Source: Longimicrobiales bacterium
Lineage (GTDB): Bacteria; Gemmatimonadota; Gemmatimonadetes; Longimicrobiales; RSA9
DNA length: 41,525 nt
Direction of reading: 5' to 3'
Assembly: GCA_035764935.1 (NCBI GenBank)
Contig: DASTYK010000188.1
Location: 1-41,525, forward strand
The notes below the pieces were generated by a model that did no database searches, was not told the origin of the DNA, and saw only the letters and a list, made by a program, of their open reading frames with translations. Positions 34,300 to 41,525 of the stretch are shown one piece after another. The stretch's first letter is position 1. The number at the start of each line of letters is the position of its first letter. Position numbers and translations under genes: made by a program.

Positions 34300-34325
34300 C
34301 TGCCGTGCGCGGCGTCCGCTATCTT
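34296..34325 (+). promoter_or_regulatory. Promoter for the acyl-CoA ligase gene
   Basis: TTGACT at 34296-34301 and TATCTT at 34320-34325 are separated by 18 bases and lie over the end of aroB. Transcription would start near 34332, about 60 bases before the ATG at 34392. Confidence 0.55.
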
Positions 34326-34391
34326 CGGCGGCGTGACGGTATGTCGGCGGACCGCGACGGTGGGCCCCTGGTGGGCGGCTCTGGAGGCGTA

Positions 34392-35996
34392 ATGGCGCTC
34401 GACCAGCGTTTCGCTGGGCACACGGTCGCCGGCGTCCTCGAAGCGCAGGCTGCCGAGAACCCCGACCGCGTCTTCCTCATTGCGGGGAATCGCCGCTTCA
34501 CCTACGCGCAGGTCAATGCCCGGTCCACGGCACTCGCCGCGGCGCTGATCGAGCTGGGCGTGGAGCGCGGGGACCGGATCGCCGTCGACCTCCCCAACTG
34601 GCCGGAATTCGTCGTCTCCCTTTTCGCGGCGGCCAAGCTCGGCGCCGTGATCGTTCCGCTCAATCCGCGCTACACCGTGCCCGAGCTGCAGTACATGCTG
34701 CGGCACTCGGAAGCCACGGTGGTGATCAGTGCCGAGGATTTCGGCGGCACGGACTACCTCCAGCTCTTCGAGGGCTTCCTCACGTCGCTGCCCGAGCTGC
34801 AGTACCTGGTCACGGTAGGCGAGGAGGACCTGTGGTACGACGACCGGATCTACCAGTTCGAGGATCTGGTCTCCAGCGGGGAGTCCGGAACGGAGGTCGT
34901 GACGCCGGAGCTCGATCCGGTACAGGATACGTTCGCGATCCTGTACACATCGGGCACGATGGGCAAGCCCAAGGGGGTCGCGCTCACGCACGAGAACCTG
35001 ATCTCGACGTCGGCACTCACCGCCGACGCCATCGGGCTCTCGGCGGACGACGTCGTCTTCGGTGTCACGACGGTCTTCCACGTCTTCGGTCTCGGCCCCG
35101 GCATCATCGGGACCGCCATGGCGGGCGCGACGCTGGTGCTGCAGGAGCAGTTCCTGCCTGACGAGGCGCTGCACCTGATCGAGCAGCACCGGGTGACGGT
35201 GCACTATGGCGTGCCAACGGTGTATGTCACGGAGATGCGCGAGCTGGACGTCACCGAGGCGGACCTGTCGTCACTCCGCGTCGGGATCGTGGCCGGTGCC
35301 CCCATCGGCGATGAGCTCGTGCAGCGGATCCGCGACGCGCTCTGCCCGAACCTCCACGTCGCCTACTCGCTGACGGAGACCAGCTCCACCGTCGCGATGA
35401 CGCGACCGGAGGACCCGCTCGACAAGAAGCTCTTCACCGTGGGGCGCCCGTTGCCGGGCACGGAGATGCGCGTGCTCGACCTGGACGGTACGATCCTGCC
35501 CAGTGAGAGCCTCGGTGAGATCGCGGTGCGTGGGCCCGGTATCATGAAGGGCTACTACCGCCAGCCCGGCGAGACGGCGCAGGTCTTCGACGACGAGGGC
35601 TACTTCCTCACGGGCGACCTGGGCATGATCGACGAGGACGGGTTCGTGCATATCGTCGGTCGTCGCAAGGAGCTGATCATTCGCGGCGGCTTCAACGTCT
35701 ATCCGCGCGAGGTGGAGGACCGGCTGCACGCGCATCCCGCGGTGCTGGACGTCGCGGTCGTCGGGCTGCCGCACGAAGTGCTGGGCGAGGTCGTGTGCGC
35801 GTGCGTGGTGCCCGTCGAAGGTGCGATCGTGACGGGCGAAGAGATCAAGGAATGGTGCCGCGGCACGCTCGCGGACTACAAAGTACCGGACCTCGTCCGG
35901 TTCTTCGACTCCTTCCCGCTAACCGGCAGCGGCAAGGTTCGCCGAGTCGAGCTGGCCCGCATGGTCAGCGCCGAGGAGTCGAGCCGGCGGCCATAG
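34392..35996 (+). CDS. AMP-forming acyl-CoA synthetase (long-chain fatty-acid-CoA ligase type)
   Basis: The 534-residue ANL-superfamily enzyme activates a carboxylic acid with ATP and CoA. Motifs are 'ILYTSGTMGKPKGVALTHEN' (P-loop, about residue 183), 'AYSLTETSS', 'GEIAVRGPGIMKGYYRQP', 'TGDLGMIDEDGFVHIVGR', 'RKELIIRGGFNVYPREVE' and the C-terminal catalytic lysine in 'TGSGKVRR'. The start is ATG 34392 with GGAGG before it; an ATG at 34341 is in frame but lacks one. It probably uses fatty or related acids; the chain length cannot be read from the sequence. A perfect 10-bp hairpin at 36033-36057 follows its stop. Confidence 0.92.
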   Translation: MALDQRFAGHTVAGVLEAQAAENPDRVFLIAGNRRFTYAQVNARSTALAAALIELGVERGDRIAVDLPNWPEFVVSLFAAAKLGAVIVPLNPRYTVPELQYMLRHSEATVVISAEDFGGTDYLQLFEGFLTSLPELQYLVTVGEEDLWYDDRIYQFEDLVSSGESGTEVVTPELDPVQDTFAILYTSGTMGKPKGVALTHENLISTSALTADAIGLSADDVVFGVTTVFHVFGLGPGIIGTAMAGATLVLQEQFLPDEALHLIEQHRVTVHYGVPTVYVTEMRELDVTEADLSSLRVGIVAGAPIGDELVQRIRDALCPNLHVAYSLTETSSTVAMTRPEDPLDKKLFTVGRPLPGTEMRVLDLDGTILPSESLGEIAVRGPGIMKGYYRQPGETAQVFDDEGYFLTGDLGMIDEDGFVHIVGRRKELIIRGGFNVYPREVEDRLHAHPAVLDVAVVGLPHEVLGEVVCACVVPVEGAIVTGEEIKEWCRGTLADYKVPDLVRFFDSFPLTGSGKVRRVELARMVSAEESSRRP

Positions 35997-36032
35997 CGGC
36001 CGCCCGGCGGCCCGCGTCCTGCGGGCAACACG

Positions 36033-36057
36033 CGCGTGCGTCGTGGTGACGCACGCG
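36033..36057 (+). terminator. Hairpin after the acyl-CoA ligase gene, weak terminator
   Basis: CGCGTGCGTC-GTGGT-GACGCACGCG is a perfect 10-bp stem 36 bases after the stop codon. It lacks a T-run, so termination is uncertain. A second hairpin, GCGCGC-AAGGAT-GCGCGC at 36193-36210, lies just before the ribosome binding site of the NYN gene. Confidence 0.4.
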
Positions 36058-36227
36058 TACAGAGAATAGCGACGCCTCCTTCGGCTCGTCTCGCGACGAT
36101 GACCGGAGAGCCGCGCGCCGCCGGACACGAAAATCCGCCGGCCCGCCGCCCTCCTGCAGCCGCCGCGAGCAGAGGAAGGGGGCCCGCCGACCGCGCGCAA
36201 GGATGCGCGCAGGGGAATCAGGAAGAC

Positions 36228-38666
36228 ATGTCAGCACAGTTCGCACGGGCACCCCACCAGGGACAGGGGCGCACCGGCCAGTCGTCCAATCCGCCGCACG
36301 CCGCACTGCTCATCGACTTCGACAACGTCACGATGGGCATCCGCAGCGACCTCACCAAGGAACTGAAGAACCTCCTCAACAGCGACATCATCAAGGGCAA
36401 GGTCGCGGTGCAGCGCGCCTACGCGGACTGGCGGCGCTACCCGCAGTACATCGTGCCCCTCGCCGAGAGCTCCGTCGACCTCATCTTCGCGCCCGCCTAC
36501 GGCAGCGCGAAGAAGAACGCGACCGACATCCGCCTCGCGATCGATGCGCTCGAGCTGGTCTTCGTCCGTCCCGAGATCGGCACGTTCATCCTGCTCTCCG
36601 GCGACTCCGATTTCAGCAGCCTCGTGCTCAAGCTGAAGGAGTACGGCAAGTACGTGATCGGCGTCGGCATCCGCGAGTCCGCGAGTGACCTGCTCGTGCA
36701 GAACTGCGACGAGTACTACTCGTACTCTGCATTGACGGGGCTGACCCGGGCGGGCGAGGAAGCGCCTGCGGTGAGCGAGGATCCGTGGGAGCTCGTCGAC
36801 GTCGCGATCCGGCAGATGGCGGACAACGACGACGTGATGCGCTCGGATCGCCTGAAGCAGGTGCTGCTCGAGCTGGACTCCAACTTCGACGAGAAGGCGC
36901 TCGGCTTCACCAAGTTCAACAAGTTCCTGCAGGAGGCGGCCAACCGCGGCGTGCTATCGCTGCGCAAGCAGGAGAACGGCCAGTTCGAGATCGCACCGGC
37001 CGACGGCACGCCTCCCGCCGCAGACGAGGAGGAGCAGCGCAGCCGCAGGCGTCGTGGCGGGCGCGGGCGCCGCGGCCGCGAGGAGCGCGAGCAGACGGCG
37101 GCGCCGGAAGCAGCGACCGAAGCACAGGAAGCGAGGCCGGCTGCCGCCGGCAAGCCGGAGGACGCACCCGCGACCGCCGAGGCGGCAACCGCCGCTTCTG
37201 CCGCTCCTTCCGCCGATCGATCAGCCGACCGGGCTGCCGCGACGGCCACACCAGCCGCGAAGCCTGGCGCGGCTGCCGAGCCGGCTGCACCGGCCGCCGG
37301 GCCCGACCGGGCTGCTGCAGAGGGCGCACGCCGCGGCGCCGGCACTGCGGACCGAGGTGCTGCGCAGCAGCCGGGGCGCGACGCGGACCGGAAGCCCGCG
37401 CGCAGGGAGCCGGAGGCGGAACGCGTTGCGCCGGTCGGCAACGATCTGGATGCCGCGTTCGCGCTGCTCCGGCGAGCGACGCAGGACGCGCAGCGCTCCG
37501 CGGGTGGCGGTGTCGCGCGCGATTCCGACGTGAAGCGTCGCCTGCTGGAGCTGGATCCGGAGTGGGACGAGTCGAACCTCGGGTTCAGCAAGTTCAGCCG
37601 CTTCCTGCGGCGCGCGCACGACGAGGACGTCGTTACGCTGCACCGGTTGGACAACGGCAACTACGAGGTGGCCGCCGGGGTGGCCGACGTGATCGACGAG
37701 TCCAGAGGCCGACGCGGACGCGGCCGTTCCTCGGGCGGCCGGTCGGAGGCGCCCGCGCGCGCAGCGCGCGAAGAGCGTGCGGCCGCGGCTGCGCCCGCAG
37801 CGTCGGAGACCGCCGCGCAGGGCGCGCAGCCGGCAGCGCAGCCGAAGGCACCGGCTGCAGCGAAGGCCACGGCACCCGCCGCGGAGGCAGCAAAGCCGCG
37901 CGTACCGGAGCAGCCGGCTGCGGCATCCACCACGCGTACGAAGCCCGAAGCGAGTGAGCAGCCCTCCATGTTCGAGGAGGCGGCACCGGCGCGCACGTCC
38001 CGCCCCCCGCAGCCGATCGGGCTGCGTCGCGGGTCGCGCAGCCGCGGTGGAGCGCCGTCGGGTCCGCCGCCGCTCTTCGAGGGGCAGACACTGAACGTTG
38101 CCGGCGGTGCGAAGGTCGCGCAGGCGGCAAAGCAGCCGACGCCCGAGTCGTCAGTCGCGCAGCCCGCGCAGCCGGCCGCGTCCGCCGCTGCGCCTGCGTG
38201 GTTCCCGAGCGAGCCCGATGCATTGCTCAGCCACCTGTCGAGCTACAAGGGTGTCGGGCGCAGGACGGCCGAACAGCTCGTGGAGTCGTTTGGCTCCGGC
38301 AGCATCTTCGGCGTGCTCTCCAGTGAGCCGGACCGCGTGCGGGAGCTGCTCGGCAAACGTCGGGGTGATGCGCTCCTGGTTGCATTCGAAGCCGATCGCA
38401 ACGCGAACGGCGGCGCGCCTGCAGCAGACGCGTCATCAGCCCGGCCCGCAGCGAAGCGCGGACGCCGGGGCGCGAAGCAGCCGGCGAGCAAGGCGGCCGC
38501 AAAGACCGGTGCGCGCGGCGCGGCGAAGAAGCCCGCGTCGAAGGGCGGGGCAGCCGCGAAGAAGATCGAGGCCAGTTCGGAAGGCAGCACACCGGCGAAG
38601 AAGACCGCGCGCAAGACGGCACGGAAGTCGAGCCGCGCAGCCAGGAAGACCAGCCCGTCGAAGTGA
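36228..38666 (+). CDS. NYN-domain protein with two LOTUS/OST-HTH domains, a helix-hairpin-helix and a histone H1-like tail
   Basis: The 812-residue protein begins with a NYN (PIN-like nuclease) domain at about 22-160. Its acidic residues are Asp30/Asp32 ('LLIDFDNV'), Asp100/Asp106 ('ATDIRLAIDAL') and Asp126/Asp128 ('LLSGDSDFSS'). LOTUS/OST-HTH RNA-binding domains follow at about 176-246 and 395-472 ('LLELDSNFDEKALGFTKFNKFL', 'LLELDPEWDESNLGFSKFSRFL'), joined by Ala/Pro/Arg-rich linkers. A helix-hairpin-helix lies near 662-725 ('YKGVGRRTAEQLVESFG'), and the last 70 residues are Lys/Ala-rich repeats like histone H1. The start at ATG 36228 has AGGAAG upstream; the longer frame is not needed. It is probably an RNA- or DNA-binding nuclease; its target is unknown. 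Confidence 0.88.
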   Translation: MSAQFARAPHQGQGRTGQSSNPPHAALLIDFDNVTMGIRSDLTKELKNLLNSDIIKGKVAVQRAYADWRRYPQYIVPLAESSVDLIFAPAYGSAKKNATDIRLAIDALELVFVRPEIGTFILLSGDSDFSSLVLKLKEYGKYVIGVGIRESASDLLVQNCDEYYSYSALTGLTRAGEEAPAVSEDPWELVDVAIRQMADNDDVMRSDRLKQVLLELDSNFDEKALGFTKFNKFLQEAANRGVLSLRKQENGQFEIAPADGTPPAADEEEQRSRRRRGGRGRRGREEREQTAAPEAATEAQEARPAAAGKPEDAPATAEAATAASAAPSADRSADRAAATATPAAKPGAAAEPAAPAAGPDRAAAEGARRGAGTADRGAAQQPGRDADRKPARREPEAERVAPVGNDLDAAFALLRRATQDAQRSAGGGVARDSDVKRRLLELDPEWDESNLGFSKFSRFLRRAHDEDVVTLHRLDNGNYEVAAGVADVIDESRGRRGRGRSSGGRSEAPARAAREERAAAAAPAASETAAQGAQPAAQPKAPAAAKATAPAAEAAKPRVPEQPAAASTTRTKPEASEQPSMFEEAAPARTSRPPQPIGLRRGSRSRGGAPSGPPPLFEGQTLNVAGGAKVAQAAKQPTPESSVAQPAQPAASAAAPAWFPSEPDALLSHLSSYKGVGRRTAEQLVESFGSGSIFGVLSSEPDRVRELLGKRRGDALLVAFEADRNANGGAPAADASSARPAAKRGRRGAKQPASKAAAKTGARGAAKKPASKGGAAAKKIEASSEGSTPAKKTARKTARKSSRAARKTSPSK

Positions 38667-39271
38667 GCGCCCGCAGGCCTGACGCGCTCCCGCTGCCGCA
38701 GTCGTTCTATGCGCGCGGCGCGGAGCGCGTCGCGCGTGCGCTGCTCGGCCAGCTCCTCGTCTCGACGATCGGCGAAACGCGTGCGGTCGGTCGCATCGTC
38801 GAGACCGAAGCGTACATCGGTCCGCACGACGATGCGTCGCACGCGGCGGAGCGCATCGGGCGGACCATGCGCAACGAGTCGATGTTCGGCCCTCCCGGAA
38901 TCGCGTACGTGTACCGCATCTACGGCGTGCACTGGTGCCTCAACGTGGTCACCGACCGTGCAGAGTACCCGGCAGCGGTCCTGATCCGCGCGCTGGAGCC
39001 GATCGAGGGACTGGACGTGATGCGCGTGCGTCGTTCGGTAGTACGCACCGAGCGTGACCTGTGCAGCGGCCCCGGCAAGCTGGCGCAGGCGCTGGGCATC
39101 ACCGGTGCACAGGATGGTCATCCGCTCGACTCGCCGCCGCTCTGCATTCTCGAGGGTGCGCGCGTGCCCGCGCGACGTGTGGTCACGCGTACACGCGTGG
39201 GCATCACGCGCGCACACGATCTGCCGCTGCGATTCTACGAGCGCGGCAACCCGCACGTATCGCGCTGGTAG
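38663..39271 (+). CDS. mpg: DNA-3-methyladenine glycosylase (AAG/MPG family)
   Basis: The 202-residue enzyme removes alkylated purines in base-excision repair. Family marks are 'FYARGAERVARALLGQLLV', 'GRIVETEAYIGPHDDASHA' (catalytic Glu), 'MFGPPGIAYVYRIYGVHWCLNVV' and 'AVLIRALEP', then 'LCSGPGKLAQALGI'. The GTG start at 38663 overlaps the stop of the NYN gene by 4 bases (GTGA), so the two genes are co-translated. That coupling hints at a nucleic-acid repair or quality role for the NYN protein (inference). Confidence 0.93.
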   Translation: MSARRPDALPLPQSFYARGAERVARALLGQLLVSTIGETRAVGRIVETEAYIGPHDDASHAAERIGRTMRNESMFGPPGIAYVYRIYGVHWCLNVVTDRAEYPAAVLIRALEPIEGLDVMRVRRSVVRTERDLCSGPGKLAQALGITGAQDGHPLDSPPLCILEGARVPARRVVTRTRVGITRAHDLPLRFYERGNPHVSRW

Positions 39272-39346
39272 CGCGCACGATCACCCGTCGGCACGTCTTC
39301 TGCACCCTTCGGCATGGACGCTACTCGCAGCAGAAGGAGGCAGTAC

Positions 39347-39544
39347 ATGTCGACCGTTCCCGGACCACGTCCCGATGGACCGCTGCCGCGCCCCGGCGCC
39401 CCCGAGCGACGGGAACCGCCGCGCGAATCGGAGCCGGATCGGCGGGAGGCCGCACCTGCCCGCGAGGCGCCGGATTGGATGCCGGAGCCGTACGATCCCG
39501 AGCGAGAGATCGAGCCCGCGCGCGAGCCGGCGGCCGTGCCGTAG
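39347..39544 (+). CDS. 65-residue proline-, arginine- and glutamate-rich small protein
   Basis: An ideal AAGGAGG lies 6 bases before ATG 39347, which favours a real gene over the longer frame from 39314. The protein is low-complexity and likely disordered ('PGAPERREPPRESEPDRREA', 'DWMPEPYDPEREIEPAREP'), with a single tryptophan in a short acidic patch. There is no signal peptide or membrane segment. No family is recognised. A good terminator follows 52 bases after the stop, so it forms its own short unit. Confidence 0.55.
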   Translation: MSTVPGPRPDGPLPRPGAPERREPPRESEPDRREAAPAREAPDWMPEPYDPEREIEPAREPAAVP

Positions 39545-39596
39545 CCGCGCAGGCACGCGCCGCGACGCTCGCTTCACCGGTCGCGCGAGGATCACG

Positions 39597-39627
39597 GAGG
39601 GCCTCCACTCGGAGGCCCTCTTCGTTC
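39597..39627 (+). terminator. Intrinsic terminator upstream of etfB
   Basis: A perfect 10-bp stem GAGGGCCTCC-ACTC-GGAGGCCCTC (39597-39620) is followed by TTCGTTC. It ends the transcript of the small protein gene. Confidence 0.75.
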
Positions 39628-39650
39628 AGCGTGCCGTTCCTGGCATCTGG

Positions 39651-39679
39651 TAGACACGCGTCCGGCCGGCTCCTACATT
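39651..39679 (+). promoter_or_regulatory. Promoter for etfBA
   Basis: TAGACA at 39651-39656 (five of six matches to TTGACA) and TACATT at 39674-39679 are spaced by 17 bases. Transcription would start near 39686, about 43 bases before the etfB start. Confidence 0.5.
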
Positions 39680-39728
39680 GGCCGCGGTTTTCGGGCCGCC
39701 GTACTCAGGCCATTCAGGGGGCAGTGAC

Positions 39729-40472
39729 GTGAACATCTACGTGTGTATCAAGCGCGTTCCGGACACGGAGGCGCGCATCAAGGTGAACGGTGCCGCGATC
39801 GATCCTGCCGGCATCAAGCACGTGATCAGTCCGTACGACGAGTTCGCGCTCGAGGCAGCGCTGCGACTGAAGGAGTCGAAGGGCGCGGGCGAAGTCGTCG
39901 TCGTGAGCGTTGGTGATGCCAGTTCTGGCGAACAGCTCCGCACCGCACTCGCGATGGGCGCCGATCGCGCGGTGCTGCTCAGGGGCGAGGTCACGCCCGA
40001 TGGGCTCGCCACGGCCAAGGCGCTGGCTGCCGAGCTGAAGGACGCCACACCTGATCTCGTGCTGCTCGGCATGAAGGGCGTCGACCACGACCAGCAGCAG
40101 GTCGGGCCGATGCTTGCCGAGCTCCTGGACTTGCCGTGCGTTACGGTCGTATCCGAGCTCCAGGTCGAAGACGGCAAGGTCGTCGCGCACCGCGAGATCG
40201 AGGGCGGTGTGGAAGTGGTCGAGGCGCCGCTGCCGGCGGTGCTGACGATCACCAAGGGCAAGGACGAGCCGCGTTATCCATCGCTCAAGGGGATCATGGC
40301 GGCGAAAAAGAAGCCGCTCGAGGAGAAGCCGGCGCAGCTCGGTGAGAGCAGGCTGAGCGTGACCGCGATGAGCCCGCCCCCGGACCGCCCGCCGGGTCGC
40401 ATCGTCGGTCAGGGCGTGGACGCAGTGCCGGAGCTGGTCCGACTGCTGCGCGAAGAAGCCAAGGTGCTGTAG
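39729..40472 (+). CDS. etfB: Electron transfer flavoprotein, beta subunit
   Basis: The 247-residue subunit binds AMP and pairs with EtfA to carry electrons from acyl-CoA and other dehydrogenases to ETF-quinone oxidoreductase. Marks are 'NIYVCIKRVPDTEARIKV', 'ISPYDEFALEAALRLKE', 'VVSVGDASSGEQLRTALAMGADRAVLL' and 'GMKGVDHDQQQVGPMLAELLDLP' with 'PRYPSLKGIMAAKKKP'. The start is GTG 39729 with AGGGGG 8 bases upstream; the longer frame would begin inside the promoter. etfA follows after 7 bases. Confidence 0.95.
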   Translation: MNIYVCIKRVPDTEARIKVNGAAIDPAGIKHVISPYDEFALEAALRLKESKGAGEVVVVSVGDASSGEQLRTALAMGADRAVLLRGEVTPDGLATAKALAAELKDATPDLVLLGMKGVDHDQQQVGPMLAELLDLPCVTVVSELQVEDGKVVAHREIEGGVEVVEAPLPAVLTITKGKDEPRYPSLKGIMAAKKKPLEEKPAQLGESRLSVTAMSPPPDRPPGRIVGQGVDAVPELVRLLREEAKVL

Positions 40473-40479
40473 GGGAACA

Positions 40480-41454
40480 ATGGCAAAGATCCTGGCAGTC
40501 GTGGAGCAGCGCGAGGGTGCGCTGCGCAAGGTATCGAATGAAGTGGTCGGCGCAGCGCGCGCGATCGGCGACGCCGTCGGCGCAGAGGTGCACGCAGTGC
40601 TGCTCGGCCCCTCGGGTGTCGGCGGCGCGGCCGGCGAGCTCGGCCGCTACGGTGCGGACCGGGTGCTCGTCGTCGAGAACGACGCGCTCGCGCAGTACTC
40701 GCCCGAGGTCGCGGCGGCGACCATCGCGGCGCAGGCCGACGGCGACACCTACGCGATCGTGTTCGCTGCCAGCGCGCAGGGTCGCGACCTCGCCCCGCGC
40801 GTCGCGGCAAAGCTGGATGTTCCACTGGCCGCGGACGTGACGGCGATCGATGCGAGTGGCGGTGAGCTGAACGTGACACGCCCGGTGTATTCCGGCCGCG
40901 CGTTCGCCACGCTGACGTTCAGCGGCGGACCGCGCCTGGTTTCGATCCGACCGAATGTCTTCCGTGCAACGGAAAACGCGAAGGGCGGGGTGGTCGATAC
41001 GATCGAGCCCGCGCTCGACCCGTCGCAGGCGCGCGTCCGGGTGCGCGAAGTAAAGGCCGCTTCGGGTGATCGCCCGGACGTGGGCGAGGCAGCGATCGTG
41101 GTGAGCGGCGGCCGCGGCATGAAGGGACCGGAGTCGTGGAACCTGCTCGAGGATCTGCGCGACGCGCTCGGCATGCAGGCCTCGCTCGGTGCCTCGCGCG
41201 CCGTCGTGGATGCCGGCTGGCGCCCCCACGCCGAGCAGGTGGGGCAGACAGGCAAGACGGTGTCACCGCAGCTCTACTTCGCCGTCGGCATCTCGGGCGC
41301 GATGCAGCACCTGGCCGGCATGCGCAGTGCGCGCACGATCGTCGCCATCAACAAGGATCCCGATGCGCCGATCTTCAAGGTGGCCGACTACGGCATCGTC
41401 GGTGACGCGCAGGAGATCCTGCCGAAGCTGACGGAGGCGATCCGCTCGGCCTGA
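40480..41454 (+). CDS. etfA: Electron transfer flavoprotein, alpha subunit
   Basis: The 324-residue subunit has an N-terminal alpha-beta domain and a C-terminal FAD domain with '[20 protein letters not shown]', '[45 protein letters not shown]' in short blocks and '[29 protein letters not shown]'. These are the family FAD-contact segments. ATG 40480 has AGGGG upstream. It forms a two-gene unit with etfB and may support fatty-acid oxidation together with the acyl-CoA ligase encoded earlier (inference). Confidence 0.96.
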   Translation: MAKILAVVEQREGALRKVSNEVVGAARAIGDAVGAEVHAVLLGPSGVGGAAGELGRYGADRVLVVENDALAQYSPEVAAATIAAQADGDTYAIVFAASAQGRDLAPRVAAKLDVPLAADVTAIDASGGELNVTRPVYSGRAFATLTFSGGPRLVSIRPNVFRATENAKGGVVDTIEPALDPSQARVRVREVKAASGDRPDVGEAAIVVSGGRGMKGPESWNLLEDLRDALGMQASLGASRAVVDAGWRPHAEQVGQTGKTVSPQLYFAVGISGAMQHLAGMRSARTIVAINKDPDAPIFKVADYGIVGDAQEILPKLTEAIRSA

Positions 41455-41480
41455 GACCTGAGGCGCGCTGCTTCGACGAA

Positions 41481-41517
41481 GCGCCCGGCGGGTTACTCGC
41501 CGGGCGCTTTTTGTTTT
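41481..41517 (+). terminator. Intrinsic terminator after etfBA
   Basis: A perfect 10-bp stem GCGCCCGGCG / CGCCGGGCGC (41481-41490, 41498-41507) is followed by TTTTTGTTTT, 26 bases after the etfA stop. It is the clearest terminator in the window. Confidence 0.95.
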
Positions 41518-41525
41518 CACCGCTG

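Overview
The window is high-GC bacterial DNA. It carries SusC/RagA-type TonB-linked receptors paired with SusD/RagB lipoproteins, many lipobox-bearing lipoproteins, PspA, and small receptor-plug-like proteins. SusC/SusD pairs in a GC-rich background with GTG/TTG starts suggest Gemmatimonadota (inference from content only; no marker rRNA is present).

Layout. (1) 1-2442: the 3' end of a SusC-like receptor and its SusD-like partner, closed by a strong terminator. (2) 2623-5083: a YbjN-domain protein overlapping PspA, then an AI-2E-family membrane permease. (3) 5214-18972: a peptidoglycan-salvage block. On the minus strand are NamZ (exo-N-acetylmuramidase, DUF1343) and a lipoprotein fusing a serine beta-lactamase-fold domain to an M14 zinc carboxypeptidase. 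Divergently, on the plus strand, are a GH3 NagZ lipoprotein, a GH3 NagZ fused to an AmpC/AmiE-type serine hydrolase, two sodium:solute symporters, a BadF-type sugar kinase and tyrosyl-tRNA synthetase, all nearly gapless. The inferred pathway is that surface lipoproteins strip MurNAc, GlcNAc and stem peptides from wall fragments, symporters import products, and the kinase phosphorylates the sugars. (4) 19392-24258: a complete SusC/SusD pair. (5) 24347-27014: five small envelope proteins (three lipoproteins, a probable beta-barrel, an orphan receptor plug). (6) 27089-29246: a cupin, a folK without a standard start codon, and a zinc-protease-like lipoprotein.

(7) 29247-32960 (minus strand): a tightly coupled four-gene operon of two different Ddl-like ATP-grasp ligases, a GNAT acetyltransferase and a lysine 2,3-aminomutase (KamA). 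Its leader carries a terminator-like hairpin just before the first ribosome binding site. This looks like a pathway that makes beta-lysine and then acylates or ligates it. I know of no described product, so it is the best candidate for an undescribed system. (8) 33172-41454 (plus strand): aroB, an acyl-CoA ligase, an unusual NYN-LOTUS-LOTUS-HhH protein with a histone H1-like tail, a 3-methyladenine DNA glycosylase, a small charged protein, and the electron-transfer flavoprotein pair etfB-etfA, ending in a strong terminator.

No rRNA, convincing tRNA, CRISPR array, insertion sequence or phage gene was found. All assignments come from reading motifs by eye; no database search was run.
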